40,760 bases of DNA, from assembly GCF_029866045.1 (NCBI RefSeq), contig NZ_JARXAB010000013.1:1-40760 (forward strand). The letters are read 5' to 3'. This document shows positions 7,884 through 15,581 of the stretch, piece by piece. This DNA comes from Ramlibacter sp. GTDB taxonomy: Bacteria; Pseudomonadota; Gammaproteobacteria; Burkholderiales; Burkholderiaceae_C. The notes below the pieces were generated by a model. It was not told the DNA's origin, did no database searches, and saw nothing but the letters and a program-made list of their open reading frames with translations. Numbering within the stretch: position 1 is the stretch's first letter; the number at the start of each line of letters is the position of its first letter. A program made the translations under genes and the position numbers.

Positions 7884-8753
7884 TCAGGCCGGCAGGGCCA
7901 TCAGCGCTTGACCCGCACGCACGCGCGAGCCGGTGGCCAGGCCCTGAATCAGTTCGAAGCCGGGGGGCGCCAACACGATGATCGTCGAGCCGTGTTCGAA
8001 CCAACCGAGTTCCTGGCCCTTGGTGACAGCAGCGTCGCAGGGGATTTCGGTGGGGCCGCCGTAGCGCAGGTGCAGCAGCACGTCGAGGCAATGCAGGCGG
8101 ATGCTGGCCACCAGCACCGCGGCGACGGGCACCAGGGCGAATTCGTGCTTCCCCGGCGTGTCCAGTTGCATTCGGATGACGGCACGCTCATTGCGGCAAA
8201 ACAGCTTTTTCACCCGCGCCAGTGCAATCGGGTTGACGTTCCAGGTGTCGCCGCTGATGTAGGTGACATGCCGGATATGGGCGTCATGCGGTGCGTGAAA
8301 GCGGTGGTACATCGCCGAGGTCAGGCGCAGGGTGAGGTACTGCCCGCCGCGAAAGGGACCCCAGTCCTGGGTGGGCCCCAGCAATTCGTCCAGGGTGTAG
8401 GGCATGCCTTTGGCCTGGAGCAGTGTCTGGCCGTCGATGGGGCCGCTGGCGCCGATGATCGCGTCACAGGGGCTGGCCATGATGTCTGGCCGCATGTCGA
8501 CCGGCCGCGCCCCGTCACGCAATTGCCGCGTGAAGCAGTCGTGAATGCTCTCGAAGCGGGACTCACGCGCTTCGCGCAGGTCCAGGTCGTCAAACCAGCC
8601 CCAGACCTTCAGTGCCAAGCGGGTCCACAGCGGGCTGCGGATCTTGCTCAGTTTGCCCATGGCCCGGGTCAGGGCGATGCGGGGAATGCGATTGGTGAGG
8701 AGGAAGTTCAGGTCTTCCTGCGCCAGCAGGCGTCCGAGGGTGCGAGTTTTCAT
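7884..8753 (-). CDS. psd: Phosphatidylserine decarboxylase proenzyme
   Basis: Psd makes phosphatidylethanolamine from phosphatidylserine at the inner membrane. It is a pyruvoyl enzyme that cuts itself between Gly and Ser. The 289-residue protein has the cleavage motif as HGST with G255-S256, the candidate triad Asp97 in SPCDAII, and the YHRFHAP histidine region (149-155). Many family members have LGST; His in the first place is outside the invariant GS(T/S) core, so activity should not be lost. It converges with sixA and diverges from the aminotransferase gene. I see no clear Pho box before it. The ribosome site is weak. Confidence 0.92.
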   Translation of the reverse strand: MKTRTLGRLLAQEDLNFLLTNRIPRIALTRAMGKLSKIRSPLWTRLALKVWGWFDDLDLREARESRFESIHDCFTRQLRDGARPVDMRPDIMASPCDAIIGASGPIDGQTLLQAKGMPYTLDELLGPTQDWGPFRGGQYLTLRLTSAMYHRFHAPHDAHIRHVTYISGDTWNVNPIALARVKKLFCRNERAVIRMQLDTPGKHEFALVPVAAVLVASIRLHCLDVLLHLRYGGPTEIPCDAAVTKGQELGWFEHGSTIIVLAPPGFELIQGLATGSRVRAGQALMALPA

Positions 8754-8817
8754 GGGAATTTCATCAATTTTTCAAACGAGTGAACTACACCTAGCCGGTC
8801 ACTTCAACGCATCTCAT

Positions 8818-10470
8818 ATGACCGACCCCTTGATCCTGAGCGCCGCTGCCGGCGCCGGCGCCTACGCGATGGCCCGTGCTTATCGCCGTTTGCAACTGTC
8901 CCTGGCCAAGCAGCCGGGACTGGCCGGGCACACACGCCTGGCCAAACGGGTGGCAGGCATGATTCCGGGCTATGCCTATGACGAAGCCGCCTTCTTCGCC
9001 TCGGACGACGCGCCCGCCGAGGTCGTGGCGCGAAGGCGCGAGGCATTTGCGGCGCTGTGCGCCGACTACGCCGCGCGTTACCCGCAGTCGGCTGCCCTGA
9101 CCGCGCAGGCCCGAGAGGCCATCTCCGACTTGCAGTTCACCGGTGCTTATCGGGTGCCGTTCCAGTACAGCCCCTACCTGCGCCAGCATCTCAAAATGGG
9201 CAGCTTCGTGCGCGCCTCTGCCGGCGTGGAGGTGGAAGACCTCGACGGCAACCGCTTCTACGACCTGACCGGCTCCTACGGTGTCAACCTCATGGGGTAC
9301 GACTTTTACAAGTCCTGCATCGCCGAGGGCTCGTCCCGGGTGGCGGAGCTCGGCCCGGTGCTGGGGCAATACCACCCCTGCGTGGCGGAGAACGTGCAGG
9401 CCCTGCGCAGCATCTCGGGACTGGACGAGGTGTCCTTTCATATGTCCGGCACCGAAGCGGTCATGCAAGCGGTGCGCCTGGCCCGTTACCACACGGGTCG
9501 GACCCATCTGGTGCGATTTGCAGGCGCCTACAACGGCTGGTGGGAGGACGTTCAGCCTGGCCCGGGCAACCCGCTGGCGCCGCAGCACACCTACACCCTG
9601 CAGGACATGAGCGAGCGCACCCTGAAGGTGCTGCGCACCCGCAAGGACATTGCCTGTGTCATCGTCAATCCCTTGCAGGCCCTGCACCCCAACACCCCGG
9701 CGCCGGGTGACTCCTCGCTGGTAGACAGCAGCCGCCGCGCCGGCGTGGACCGCGAGGCCTATGCCCGCTGGCTGGCTGCGCTTCGCGAGGTGTGCACCGA
9801 GCGCGGCATTGTCTTCATCCTGGACGAGGTGTTCGTGGGCTTCCGCCTCGCGCCCGGCGGCGCGCAGGAGTACTTCGGCGTGCGCGCCGATATGGTCACC
9901 TATGGCAAGACTTTGGGCGGTGGCCTGCCAGTGGGGGTGGTCTGCGGCCGCGCCCACCTGATGAAGCGTTACCGCGAGGACCGACCGGCCGATCTGTGCT
10001 TTGCCCGCGGTACCTTCAATGCGCACCCCTACGTGATGGGCGCCATGAACGCGTTCCTGCAGCGACTTGATTCTCCGCCGGTGCGCGCCCTGTACGACGG
10101 GCTCGACGCGCGCTGGAATGGCCGCCTGGCGCAAATGAACGAGGCGCTGCGCGCTGCTGGCCTGCCTGTGCAAGTGGCAGGCCTGTCGACTATTTGGACA
10201 GTTCTCTACACCGAGCCCTCCCGCTACAACTGGATGTTCCAGTTCTACCTGCGTCACCAGGGCCTGGCGCTCAGCTGGGTGGGCAGCGGGAGAATGGTGT
10301 TCAGCCTGAACTACGGCGACGCCGAATTTGAGGAGGTGGTGCGCCGCTTCGTGGCCGCAGCCCAGGCCATGCGAGACAGCGGCTGGTGGCATTCCGGTGG
10401 CACGCTCTCGAACAAAGAGATTCGGCGCGGCCTGCTGCGTGAGATGCTGGGCCGACGGTTCGGGCGCTGA
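8818..10470 (+). CDS. Class III (fold type I) PLP-dependent aminotransferase, glutamate-1-semialdehyde aminomutase-like
   Basis: The 550-residue protein carries the class III aminotransferase core: HMSGTEAVMQAVRLAR (cofactor phosphate region), the DEVFVGFR motif with D336 (pyridine N contact), and YGKTLGGGLPVG with the PLP lysine K364. It most resembles glutamate-1-semialdehyde aminomutases, which are about 430 residues long. This one has an extra N-terminal region of about 100 residues with a hydrophobic start (LILSAAAGAGAYAMA) that may touch the membrane. A true HemL role is therefore doubtful. It is divergent from psd inside a lipid and phosphate gene island, so a lipid head-group or amino-lipid substrate is possible; that is inference. 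ATG 8818 lacks a clear ribosome site. Confidence 0.8.
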   Translation: MTDPLILSAAAGAGAYAMARAYRRLQLSLAKQPGLAGHTRLAKRVAGMIPGYAYDEAAFFASDDAPAEVVARRREAFAALCADYAARYPQSAALTAQAREAISDLQFTGAYRVPFQYSPYLRQHLKMGSFVRASAGVEVEDLDGNRFYDLTGSYGVNLMGYDFYKSCIAEGSSRVAELGPVLGQYHPCVAENVQALRSISGLDEVSFHMSGTEAVMQAVRLARYHTGRTHLVRFAGAYNGWWEDVQPGPGNPLAPQHTYTLQDMSERTLKVLRTRKDIACVIVNPLQALHPNTPAPGDSSLVDSSRRAGVDREAYARWLAALREVCTERGIVFILDEVFVGFRLAPGGAQEYFGVRADMVTYGKTLGGGLPVGVVCGRAHLMKRYREDRPADLCFARGTFNAHPYVMGAMNAFLQRLDSPPVRALYDGLDARWNGRLAQMNEALRAAGLPVQVAGLSTIWTVLYTEPSRYNWMFQFYLRHQGLALSWVGSGRMVFSLNYGDAEFEEVVRRFVAAAQAMRDSGWWHSGGTLSNKEIRRGLLREMLGRRFGR

Positions 10471-10550
10471 GGTCATAACGGCAGCACCGGCTGCACGGGC
10501 CAATGCGGCTGTCGCGGCCGGTGCGGCCGACGCGGCGGGGGAGGGCCTCC

Positions 10551-10575
10551 CGGGGCCAGGCCCTCGGGCCTGCCC
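10551..10575. terminator. GC-rich hairpin between convergent aminotransferase and Mpo1-like genes
   Basis: CAGGCC (10557-10562) and GGCCTG (10567-10572) pair around a CTCG tetraloop. Three outer G-C pairs extend the stem past a one-base bulge. There is no U-tract. Its place between two converging stops supports a terminator-like role. Confidence 0.35.
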
Positions 10576-10597
10576 GGCGAAGGCCACTGCCATTTGC

Positions 10598-11206
10598 TCA
10601 GTCCTTGCGCACGTGGTGCATCGGGTCGAGGAGCTCGCCCTTGAGCAGGGCCAGGGGCGCCTTGTGATACAGGATCACGTCGTGGACCGGGTCGGTGATG
10701 ATCTTGAAGGCCCAGGCCACTGCCGGCATCCAGCCGTCACGCAGCCACAGTTGGCCCACGCGGAACAACACACCTGCAACGCCCAGCGCCAGCCAAACGG
10801 TCCCGACGTCGTGCAACCACTCCATCACGCCTTCGGCCGGCTCGATCAGGCCGCCCAGGGAGGGCTGGAACCAGAGCAGGGCAGGCAGACCCACCCAGAC
10901 GGTGAGCAGCACACTCTTGCGGTTCATGTTGTAGCCCACCTTGATCGCCTCCTTGTACTCGTCGCTGACCTGGTTGACATGGTCGAAACCGCGCGGCTCG
11001 AAGATGTAGTGGCCGGCTTGGCGGGTGACCATGGCCACGCACCAGCCCACCAGCGCGGCCCAGGCCGGATCGATGAACAGCAGGACGTAGGCGACCAAAA
11101 AGCTCAGTGCACTCACCAGATGCAGGGCCTGGTTGATGCGGCTATGGTGGTAGTAGCGGTGGTCGTCCCAACGCTGTTCGTGGAGGGTCTTGAGAAAGGC
11201 ATTCAT
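10598..11206 (-). CDS. Mpo1-like (DUF962) membrane protein
   Basis: The 202-residue protein matches the Mpo1/DUF962 pattern: YHHSRINQALH near the start (H20, H21, N25, H29), a first membrane pair, RQAGHYIFE (H66, E70) and further hydrophobic segments. Yeast Mpo1 is an Fe(II)-dependent dioxygenase that removes one carbon from 2-hydroxy fatty acids in phytosphingosine breakdown; bacterial members are mostly uncharacterised. AGGAG lies 7 nt before the ATG. The gene is divergent from the GT4 glycosyltransferase, and each has a PhoB-like site in the 170-bp space between them. A role in processing hydroxylated acyl chains, for example from ornithine lipids, is a plausible inference only. Confidence 0.75.
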   Translation of the reverse strand: MNAFLKTLHEQRWDDHRYYHHSRINQALHLVSALSFLVAYVLLFIDPAWAALVGWCVAMVTRQAGHYIFEPRGFDHVNQVSDEYKEAIKVGYNMNRKSVLLTVWVGLPALLWFQPSLGGLIEPAEGVMEWLHDVGTVWLALGVAGVLFRVGQLWLRDGWMPAVAWAFKIITDPVHDVILYHKAPLALLKGELLDPMHHVRKD

Positions 11207-11300
11207 GGTGGGCTCCTGGGTGGGTGGCGCAGACCCCGCCGGCGATGGGTCGCCGCAGTCTGTCTGCGCCTCTTTCGAGTTTGGATGCTGGCTCTTGATG

Positions 11301-11318
11301 ATGAAATTGCCGTGACAG
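11301..11318 (-). promoter_or_regulatory. Candidate Pho box for the Mpo1-like gene
   Basis: On the minus strand CTGTCAC is followed, 11 bp on, by a TTTCAT half-site; about 12 of 18 consensus positions match by hand count. The CTGTCACGG core forms a perfect inverted repeat with the site of the divergent GT4 gene (11310-11318 against 11337-11345, 18-bp spacer). Confidence 0.45.
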
Positions 11319-11336
11319 ATTGCGAGTCAGGCTGCG

Positions 11337-11354
11337 CTGTCACGGTTTTGAGAT
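11337..11354 (+). promoter_or_regulatory. Candidate Pho box for the GT4 glycosyltransferase gene
   Basis: CTGTCAC is followed 11 bp later by TTGAGAT; about 11 of 18 consensus positions match, with a perfect first half and a poor second half. The distance from box end to ATG (22 bp) is identical to that at ppk1. Confidence 0.4.
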
Positions 11355-11376
11355 ATGAGCGGCGGAACATCTGGCC

Positions 11377-12654
11377 ATGCCTGATCAAGACACCTCGCAA
11401 TCTCCGCTGCGCGACATCCTGGTCGAGAGCCTCCCGGCCTTGCGCCGAGGCCTGCGCGTGTCGGTCGTTACTGAAACATTCCCCCCCGAGATCAATGGCG
11501 TGTCGATCACGCTGGCGCGTCTCGTCGAGGGATTGCGGAGCAAGGGGCACGACCTGGAGATCATTCGGCCTGCCCAGGCGGTCGATCAGTCAAGTCCAGC
11601 GGGGGCACCCGGGCCGGCGCGCGACGAGCTGCTGACCCGTGGCGTGCCGATTCCCCGCTACCCTGGACTGCGCATGGGAATGCCAGCCAAGCGTCGCTTG
11701 ATTCGCCATTGGTCGCTGCAGCGGCCAGACGTGGTTCACGTCGCCACCGAAGGACCTCTGGGTTGGTCGGCACTTCAAGCGGCCATTCATTTGCGCCTGC
11801 CGGTCACGTCGGATTTCCGCACGAATTTCCACACCTACACCGGGCACTATGGCATTGGCTGGCTGCAGCGCCCGATCACCGCCTATTTGCGGAAGTTTCA
11901 CAACCGGGCGCATTTCACGACGGTGCCAACCGAGGCGCTGCGGCTCGAACTCGATGCGCTGAACTTCCAGCGTCTGGTGGTCCTGCCCAGAGGGGTCGAC
12001 ACGCACGCGTTCTCGCCGGCGTTTCGCAGCCAGGCACTGCGCGCGTCGTGGGGCGTGGCCGATGACGATCTGGTGGTGGCGGTCGTTGGCAGGCTGGCAC
12101 CCGAGAAAAATCTGCGGCTGCTGGTTGAGGCCTGGCAGTCGCTTCGCCAGATTCATTCCCGCACCCGGCTCTTGCTGGTGGGTGACGGTCCGCAGCGGGC
12201 CGAATTGCAAGCAGCCTGCCCCGGAGCCATTTTTGCTGGCGCACGCCGCGGCGAAGACCTGGCGGCCCATTACGCGAGCGCCGACCTGTTTGCCTTCCCC
12301 AGCCTATCCGAGACCTTCGGCAATGTGGTGCTCGAGGCGCTGGCCAGCGGGCTACCCTGCGTCTGCTTTGACCATGCAGCCGCCGGACTGCTTTTGCGTG
12401 ATGGGCAGGCTGGCATCTTGGTGGATGCCCACCGCCCCAAGGCCTTTGCCACCGCACTGCGTGACCTGGCGCTCGATCCGGATCGTCGTCGCGCGATGGC
12501 TCACGCGGCGCGCGAACTCGCCCTGCGTGAGGGCTGGGATGGCATCGTTGGCCGTTTCGAGACGCTACTTGAGCGTGCCCGGGGCGATGGCACACCGGCA
12601 GGTCTTGGCAACCTGGCCGAGGATGGACTCGTGGTGCCTCTGGCGCGGCCCTGA
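11377..12654 (+). CDS. GT4-family glycosyltransferase, probable lipid (diacylglycerol) glycosyltransferase
   Basis: This 425-residue GT-B enzyme has a Rossmann-like N-terminal acceptor domain starting LRVSVVTETFPPEINGVSI and a C-terminal nucleotide-sugar domain with VVGRLAPEKNL, VGDGP and the E-x7-E motif (E312 and E320 in SETFGNVVLEA). The TFPPEINGV start and overall pattern are shared by the MgtA and SQD2/SqdX group, which includes enzymes that put sugars on lipids. Diacylglycerol glycosyltransferases (Agt) work with PlcP in phosphate-starved proteobacteria. A plcP-like gene lies 2.9 kb downstream, and a PhoB-like site precedes this gene, so glycolipid synthesis from PlcP-made diacylglycerol is my preferred reading. 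Donor and acceptor cannot be read from sequence; a mannosyltransferase for another acceptor remains possible. Confidence 0.78.
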   Translation: MPDQDTSQSPLRDILVESLPALRRGLRVSVVTETFPPEINGVSITLARLVEGLRSKGHDLEIIRPAQAVDQSSPAGAPGPARDELLTRGVPIPRYPGLRMGMPAKRRLIRHWSLQRPDVVHVATEGPLGWSALQAAIHLRLPVTSDFRTNFHTYTGHYGIGWLQRPITAYLRKFHNRAHFTTVPTEALRLELDALNFQRLVVLPRGVDTHAFSPAFRSQALRASWGVADDDLVVAVVGRLAPEKNLRLLVEAWQSLRQIHSRTRLLLVGDGPQRAELQAACPGAIFAGARRGEDLAAHYASADLFAFPSLSETFGNVVLEALASGLPCVCFDHAAAGLLLRDGQAGILVDAHRPKAFATALRDLALDPDRRRAMAHAARELALREGWDGIVGRFETLLERARGDGTPAGLGNLAEDGLVVPLARP

Positions 12655-12700
12655 GTCGCTTGACCCAGCAGGCTCGGCGGGGACTCACGCAGGCGGGGCG

Positions 12701-13996
12701 TCAGCGAGCATGTGAGGCAGCGGACTTCGCGCGGAACGTTGCACGATCGCGCCACCACAGGGCGCCGATCAGCACCGCAACGCAGCTACCGAGTACCACC
12801 ATCACCCACTGCACGGGCCACTCGGCGGCGGTGACCAGGGTGTAGAGGCCCACCAGCACCAGAATGCTGGCGTTTTCGTTGAAGCCCTGAACCGCGACGG
12901 ATCGGCCGGCACTCAGGAGCACATGTCCCCGGTGCTGCAGGAGGGCGTTCAGCGGGACGACCATCAGGCCCCCCATGGCGCCGGCAGCGACCAGCAGGGC
13001 GACCGCGACTGGCAGCATCGTCACCTGGGACATCAGCATCAGGAGCGCGCCCAGCACGATGCCGGTCCAGACCATTCGCCGCGCCTGCTCCAGCGGCACC
13101 CACCGGCCTGCGGCCATCGCTCCTGCAATCACTCCGAGGGCCACCACCGCTTGCAAGTAGGCGCCCTGGCTCAGGTCCAGCCCGAGCTCCTCCTGGGACC
13201 AGCGCAGGACGATGAACTGCAACGCGGCGCCCACGCCCCAGAACAGTGTGGTCACGCTGAGGGAGATTCGTCCGCCCTCCGGATCACGCCACAGGCGCAG
13301 GTTGGCGCGCCAGAAGTTACGGCACAGGGCGACCGGATGAATGGGGGCCTGGGGGTAGCGTGCACCGCTGTCGGGTATCCACAAATTGAGGACACCGGCC
13401 ACCAGGTACATCGCCAACAAGATGACCAGCGACAGCCCCAGGGGGGAGACCATCGGCGCCAGCGCCGTGGGCAGCCAAGCCGTCGCTGCGAGGGGCGTGC
13501 CGAGGGCCTGCTGCCAGGCCAGTGCAGGCGCGCTCTCCAGCCAGTAGCCGCTGACCAGGAGACCGCCCAAGCCAGTGCCAAGCAGTGCTGCGCAAACGAC
13601 AGACACCTCAATCCAGCCATTGGCCTGTACCAACTGGCGTGGCGGTACCAGCTCGGTCACCAGGCCATATTTGGCCGGCGCATAGCCCGCCGCGCCCAGG
13701 CCGGCCAGGGTGAAGGCCAGCACAGGGTTCACGCCGCAGAGCAGGCCCAACGCCGCCAAGCCCTTGATGGCGTTCATCCAGGCCATGAGACGGCCTTTGC
13801 GAATGCCATCTGCCAAGGGACCCGCCACCGGCGCCAGAACCACGTAGGAAAGCGTGAAGCCCAATTTGAGAAGCGGCGCCCACCAACCCGGCATACCCTG
13901 GAGGGTGAGTGCAGCGATGGTCACGATCAGCAGCGCATGGTCCGCCAGTGCGGAGATGAACTGTGCAGCGATGATCCAGTGAAAGCCCTTGGGCAT
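12701..13996 (-). CDS. lplT: Lysophospholipid transporter LplT (MFS)
   Basis: LplT flips lysophospholipids from the outer to the inner leaflet of the inner membrane so that they can be re-acylated. The 431-residue protein has about 12 hydrophobic segments. Its N-terminus, MPKGFHWIIAAQFISALADHALL, matches the family's conserved first helix with the FxSAxxDHALL pattern. An APAKYGLVTELVPP loop follows helix 4. ATG 13996 has GGAG 4 nt upstream. It lies downstream of the phytase-like gene on the same strand, separated by 74 bp and a hairpin, and converges with the GT4 gene. No acyltransferase partner (Aas) is in the window. In this setting it may recycle lipids during phosphate-driven membrane remodelling. 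Confidence 0.88.
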   Translation of the reverse strand: MPKGFHWIIAAQFISALADHALLIVTIAALTLQGMPGWWAPLLKLGFTLSYVVLAPVAGPLADGIRKGRLMAWMNAIKGLAALGLLCGVNPVLAFTLAGLGAAGYAPAKYGLVTELVPPRQLVQANGWIEVSVVCAALLGTGLGGLLVSGYWLESAPALAWQQALGTPLAATAWLPTALAPMVSPLGLSLVILLAMYLVAGVLNLWIPDSGARYPQAPIHPVALCRNFWRANLRLWRDPEGGRISLSVTTLFWGVGAALQFIVLRWSQEELGLDLSQGAYLQAVVALGVIAGAMAAGRWVPLEQARRMVWTGIVLGALLMLMSQVTMLPVAVALLVAAGAMGGLMVVPLNALLQHRGHVLLSAGRSVAVQGFNENASILVLVGLYTLVTAAEWPVQWVMVVLGSCVAVLIGALWWRDRATFRAKSAASHAR

Positions 13997-14019
13997 GGCG
14001 CTCCGTTGTGTTGACCGGG

Positions 14020-14045
14020 CGCCCCCCACATCGCTGTGAGGGGCG
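14020..14045 (-). terminator. Stable hairpin between the phytase-like gene and lplT
   Basis: CGCCCC (14020-14025) pairs with GGGGCG (14040-14045), then after one mismatch CACA (14027-14030) pairs with TGTG (14035-14038) around a TCGC tetraloop. There is no U-tract. It lies between two genes read leftward, so it may lower read-through or stabilise the upstream mRNA. Confidence 0.45.
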
Positions 14046-14070
14046 ATGGTCGCCGGTGGGGAACGTGCGC

Positions 14071-15429
14071 TCAGCGCGCGCGCAGGAGTTCGCCGGCTTC
14101 GAGCAGGATCAGCTCGTTGTCGTCCGCCTGATTGGGGTTGCGGCTGCTGGAGAAGGGCAGGTTGTTGTCGTTACCGACAATGATGTGGTTGGCGTCGACG
14201 ACATCGACGTTTTCGATGGTGAAGAACGGGAAGGTGAGCACGCCGCCCTGCAGGGGTTTGCGGGCCAGTTGCTTCGGATCCTGAATGTTCATCAGGTCCA
14301 GGTAGCCGATCTTGCGCATCGCCTGACCGGCGGTCTCGGGCTTGAACTCCACCTTGTAGATCCGCTTGAACTTGGGCAGGTCGTGGAAGCAGTCCGGCCG
14401 CCGCTGACCGGCGGGGCAGGCCTTGTCGGGGGTTCCTTCGCCATTGTCACGCTCGATCACCAAGGCCGTGGTCGCATCGATCATGTTGAAGTCGCCGATG
14501 GCGTGGTGATTGGCTTCCATCACGTACTTCCAGGACTTCCCGGTCCACTGACCCGCCTTCACGTCGAACTCCAGCACCCGCAGGTACTGGCGTCCGCCCT
14601 CCGTCTCGTAGGATTTGCTGGCATCGTTCCACAGGGCGCCTTCGAGCATCGCGTAGAGCTTGCTGCCGTCCTTGGACGCAGCCATGCCCTCGTAGCCCTT
14701 GGAACGGCGCACCTCGAACTTCACGCTGCCATCGGGCGCGCCCGGTGTGGTCACGGACGGGTGATCCGGGGAGCGTACGACCTTGCCGTCGACCTGGGTC
14801 TCAAATACCGCCAGCACTTTGCCGTTCAGATCTGCCTTAATCAGGAAGGGGCCGAACTCGTCGCCAACCCACAGCGCGCCATCGGCAAACTGAAAGCTCT
14901 CGGGGTCGAAATCAGAGCCGGTGAGAAAGCGCTTTGTGGTGCCTTCGTGAACGATGCGGAACGGCACTTTCTTGTCCGGGTCGTGCAGGAACACGGTCTT
15001 CAGGCGCTGCAACTGGCCGGTCTTGAAGTCGACGTTGTACTGGCTGAGATGAAGCATGAAGTCGGGGGAGTTGGCCTTGGAGCCTGCGCCGTTGTCGGTC
15101 AGGATCCAGTAGCTCCCGTCGTCCATCCGCTTGATGCCGGAGTGACCCTGCAGGGGCTGGCCATCGAATGGCAGCTTCACCCCGGTAGGACGCCCGGCAG
15201 ATTGGCCTTCGACAGTGCCGAGGGCCTCAACGCGCGCGCCGGTGGTGAATTTGCCGCTCGCGCGCAGGTCGGCCGGCGCGTCGCTGGGGGCCGGGACGAA
15301 GGTCTGCGCGGGGAGTACGGCATGTCCAGCCAAAGTGGCAGGGTAGGCCTGCTGTGCCTGCGCGTTGAAGGCCAAGCAGGTCAGCGTAGCGCCGACAAGC
15401 GGTTTGAGTTTGAGGTGGAGGATCTGCAT
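14071..15429 (-). CDS. Secreted esterase-like phytase family protein
   Basis: The 452-residue product starts with a Sec signal peptide (MQILHLKLKPLVGATLTCLAFNAQAQQ, cleavage likely after AQA) and is predicted to be periplasmic or secreted. The rest fits the phytase-like esterase family (Pfam Phytase-like), a beta-propeller group. Landmarks are GIKRMDDGSYWILTDNGAGSKANS, WVGDEFGPFLI, KGYEGMAAS, and ENVDVVDANHIIVGNDNNLPF near the end. Family members are linked to phosphate-ester or phosphodiester hydrolysis but few have been tested. ATG 15429 was chosen because it starts the signal peptide; the frame is open 47 codons further. It diverges from the PlcP-type gene. A poor Pho-like pair (GTCAT and TTCAC, 11 bp apart, 15484-15499) precedes it. 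Confidence 0.8.
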   Translation of the reverse strand: MQILHLKLKPLVGATLTCLAFNAQAQQAYPATLAGHAVLPAQTFVPAPSDAPADLRASGKFTTGARVEALGTVEGQSAGRPTGVKLPFDGQPLQGHSGIKRMDDGSYWILTDNGAGSKANSPDFMLHLSQYNVDFKTGQLQRLKTVFLHDPDKKVPFRIVHEGTTKRFLTGSDFDPESFQFADGALWVGDEFGPFLIKADLNGKVLAVFETQVDGKVVRSPDHPSVTTPGAPDGSVKFEVRRSKGYEGMAASKDGSKLYAMLEGALWNDASKSYETEGGRQYLRVLEFDVKAGQWTGKSWKYVMEANHHAIGDFNMIDATTALVIERDNGEGTPDKACPAGQRRPDCFHDLPKFKRIYKVEFKPETAGQAMRKIGYLDLMNIQDPKQLARKPLQGGVLTFPFFTIENVDVVDANHIIVGNDNNLPFSSSRNPNQADDNELILLEAGELLRAR

Positions 15430-15517
15430 GTTGATGAACTTCCCGTGGTTGTTGTCAAAACGACCGCAGGTTGCAGCGCAGGCGTGAAGCCTTGATGACG
15501 ATGCCAAGAAGAACGCA

Positions 15518-15535
15518 CCGTCAAAAAACCTCCAT
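15518..15535 (+). promoter_or_regulatory. Candidate Pho box for the plcP-like gene
   Basis: GTCAA and TCCAT half-sites lie 11 bp apart with an A-rich centre; about 12-13 of 18 consensus positions match by hand count. AATATT (15544-15549) could be a -10 element. The second half-site is poor, so this is a moderate candidate. Confidence 0.35.
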
Positions 15536-15581
15536 CTTCCCGAAATATTCATGACACACACGCCGTCCACAGTCCCCGGAC

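Noticed and set aside
8545..8817. Upstream extension of the aminotransferase over psd
   Set aside because: Arg/Ser-rich and antisense to psd; the protein-like sequence begins at ATG 8818.
8754..8817. Pho box between psd and the aminotransferase gene
   Set aside because: Single GTCAC and TTCAC half-sites were found but without a partner at 11 bp.
12923..14014. Long plus-strand open frame opposite lplT
   Set aside because: It mirrors lplT codons, is rich in Gln/His/Arg and has no family features; lplT has clear membrane helices and a ribosome site.
15484..15499. Pho box for the phytase-like gene
   Set aside because: GTCAT and TTCAC have the right spacing but the rest matches poorly and no -10 follows; noted in the gene entry only.
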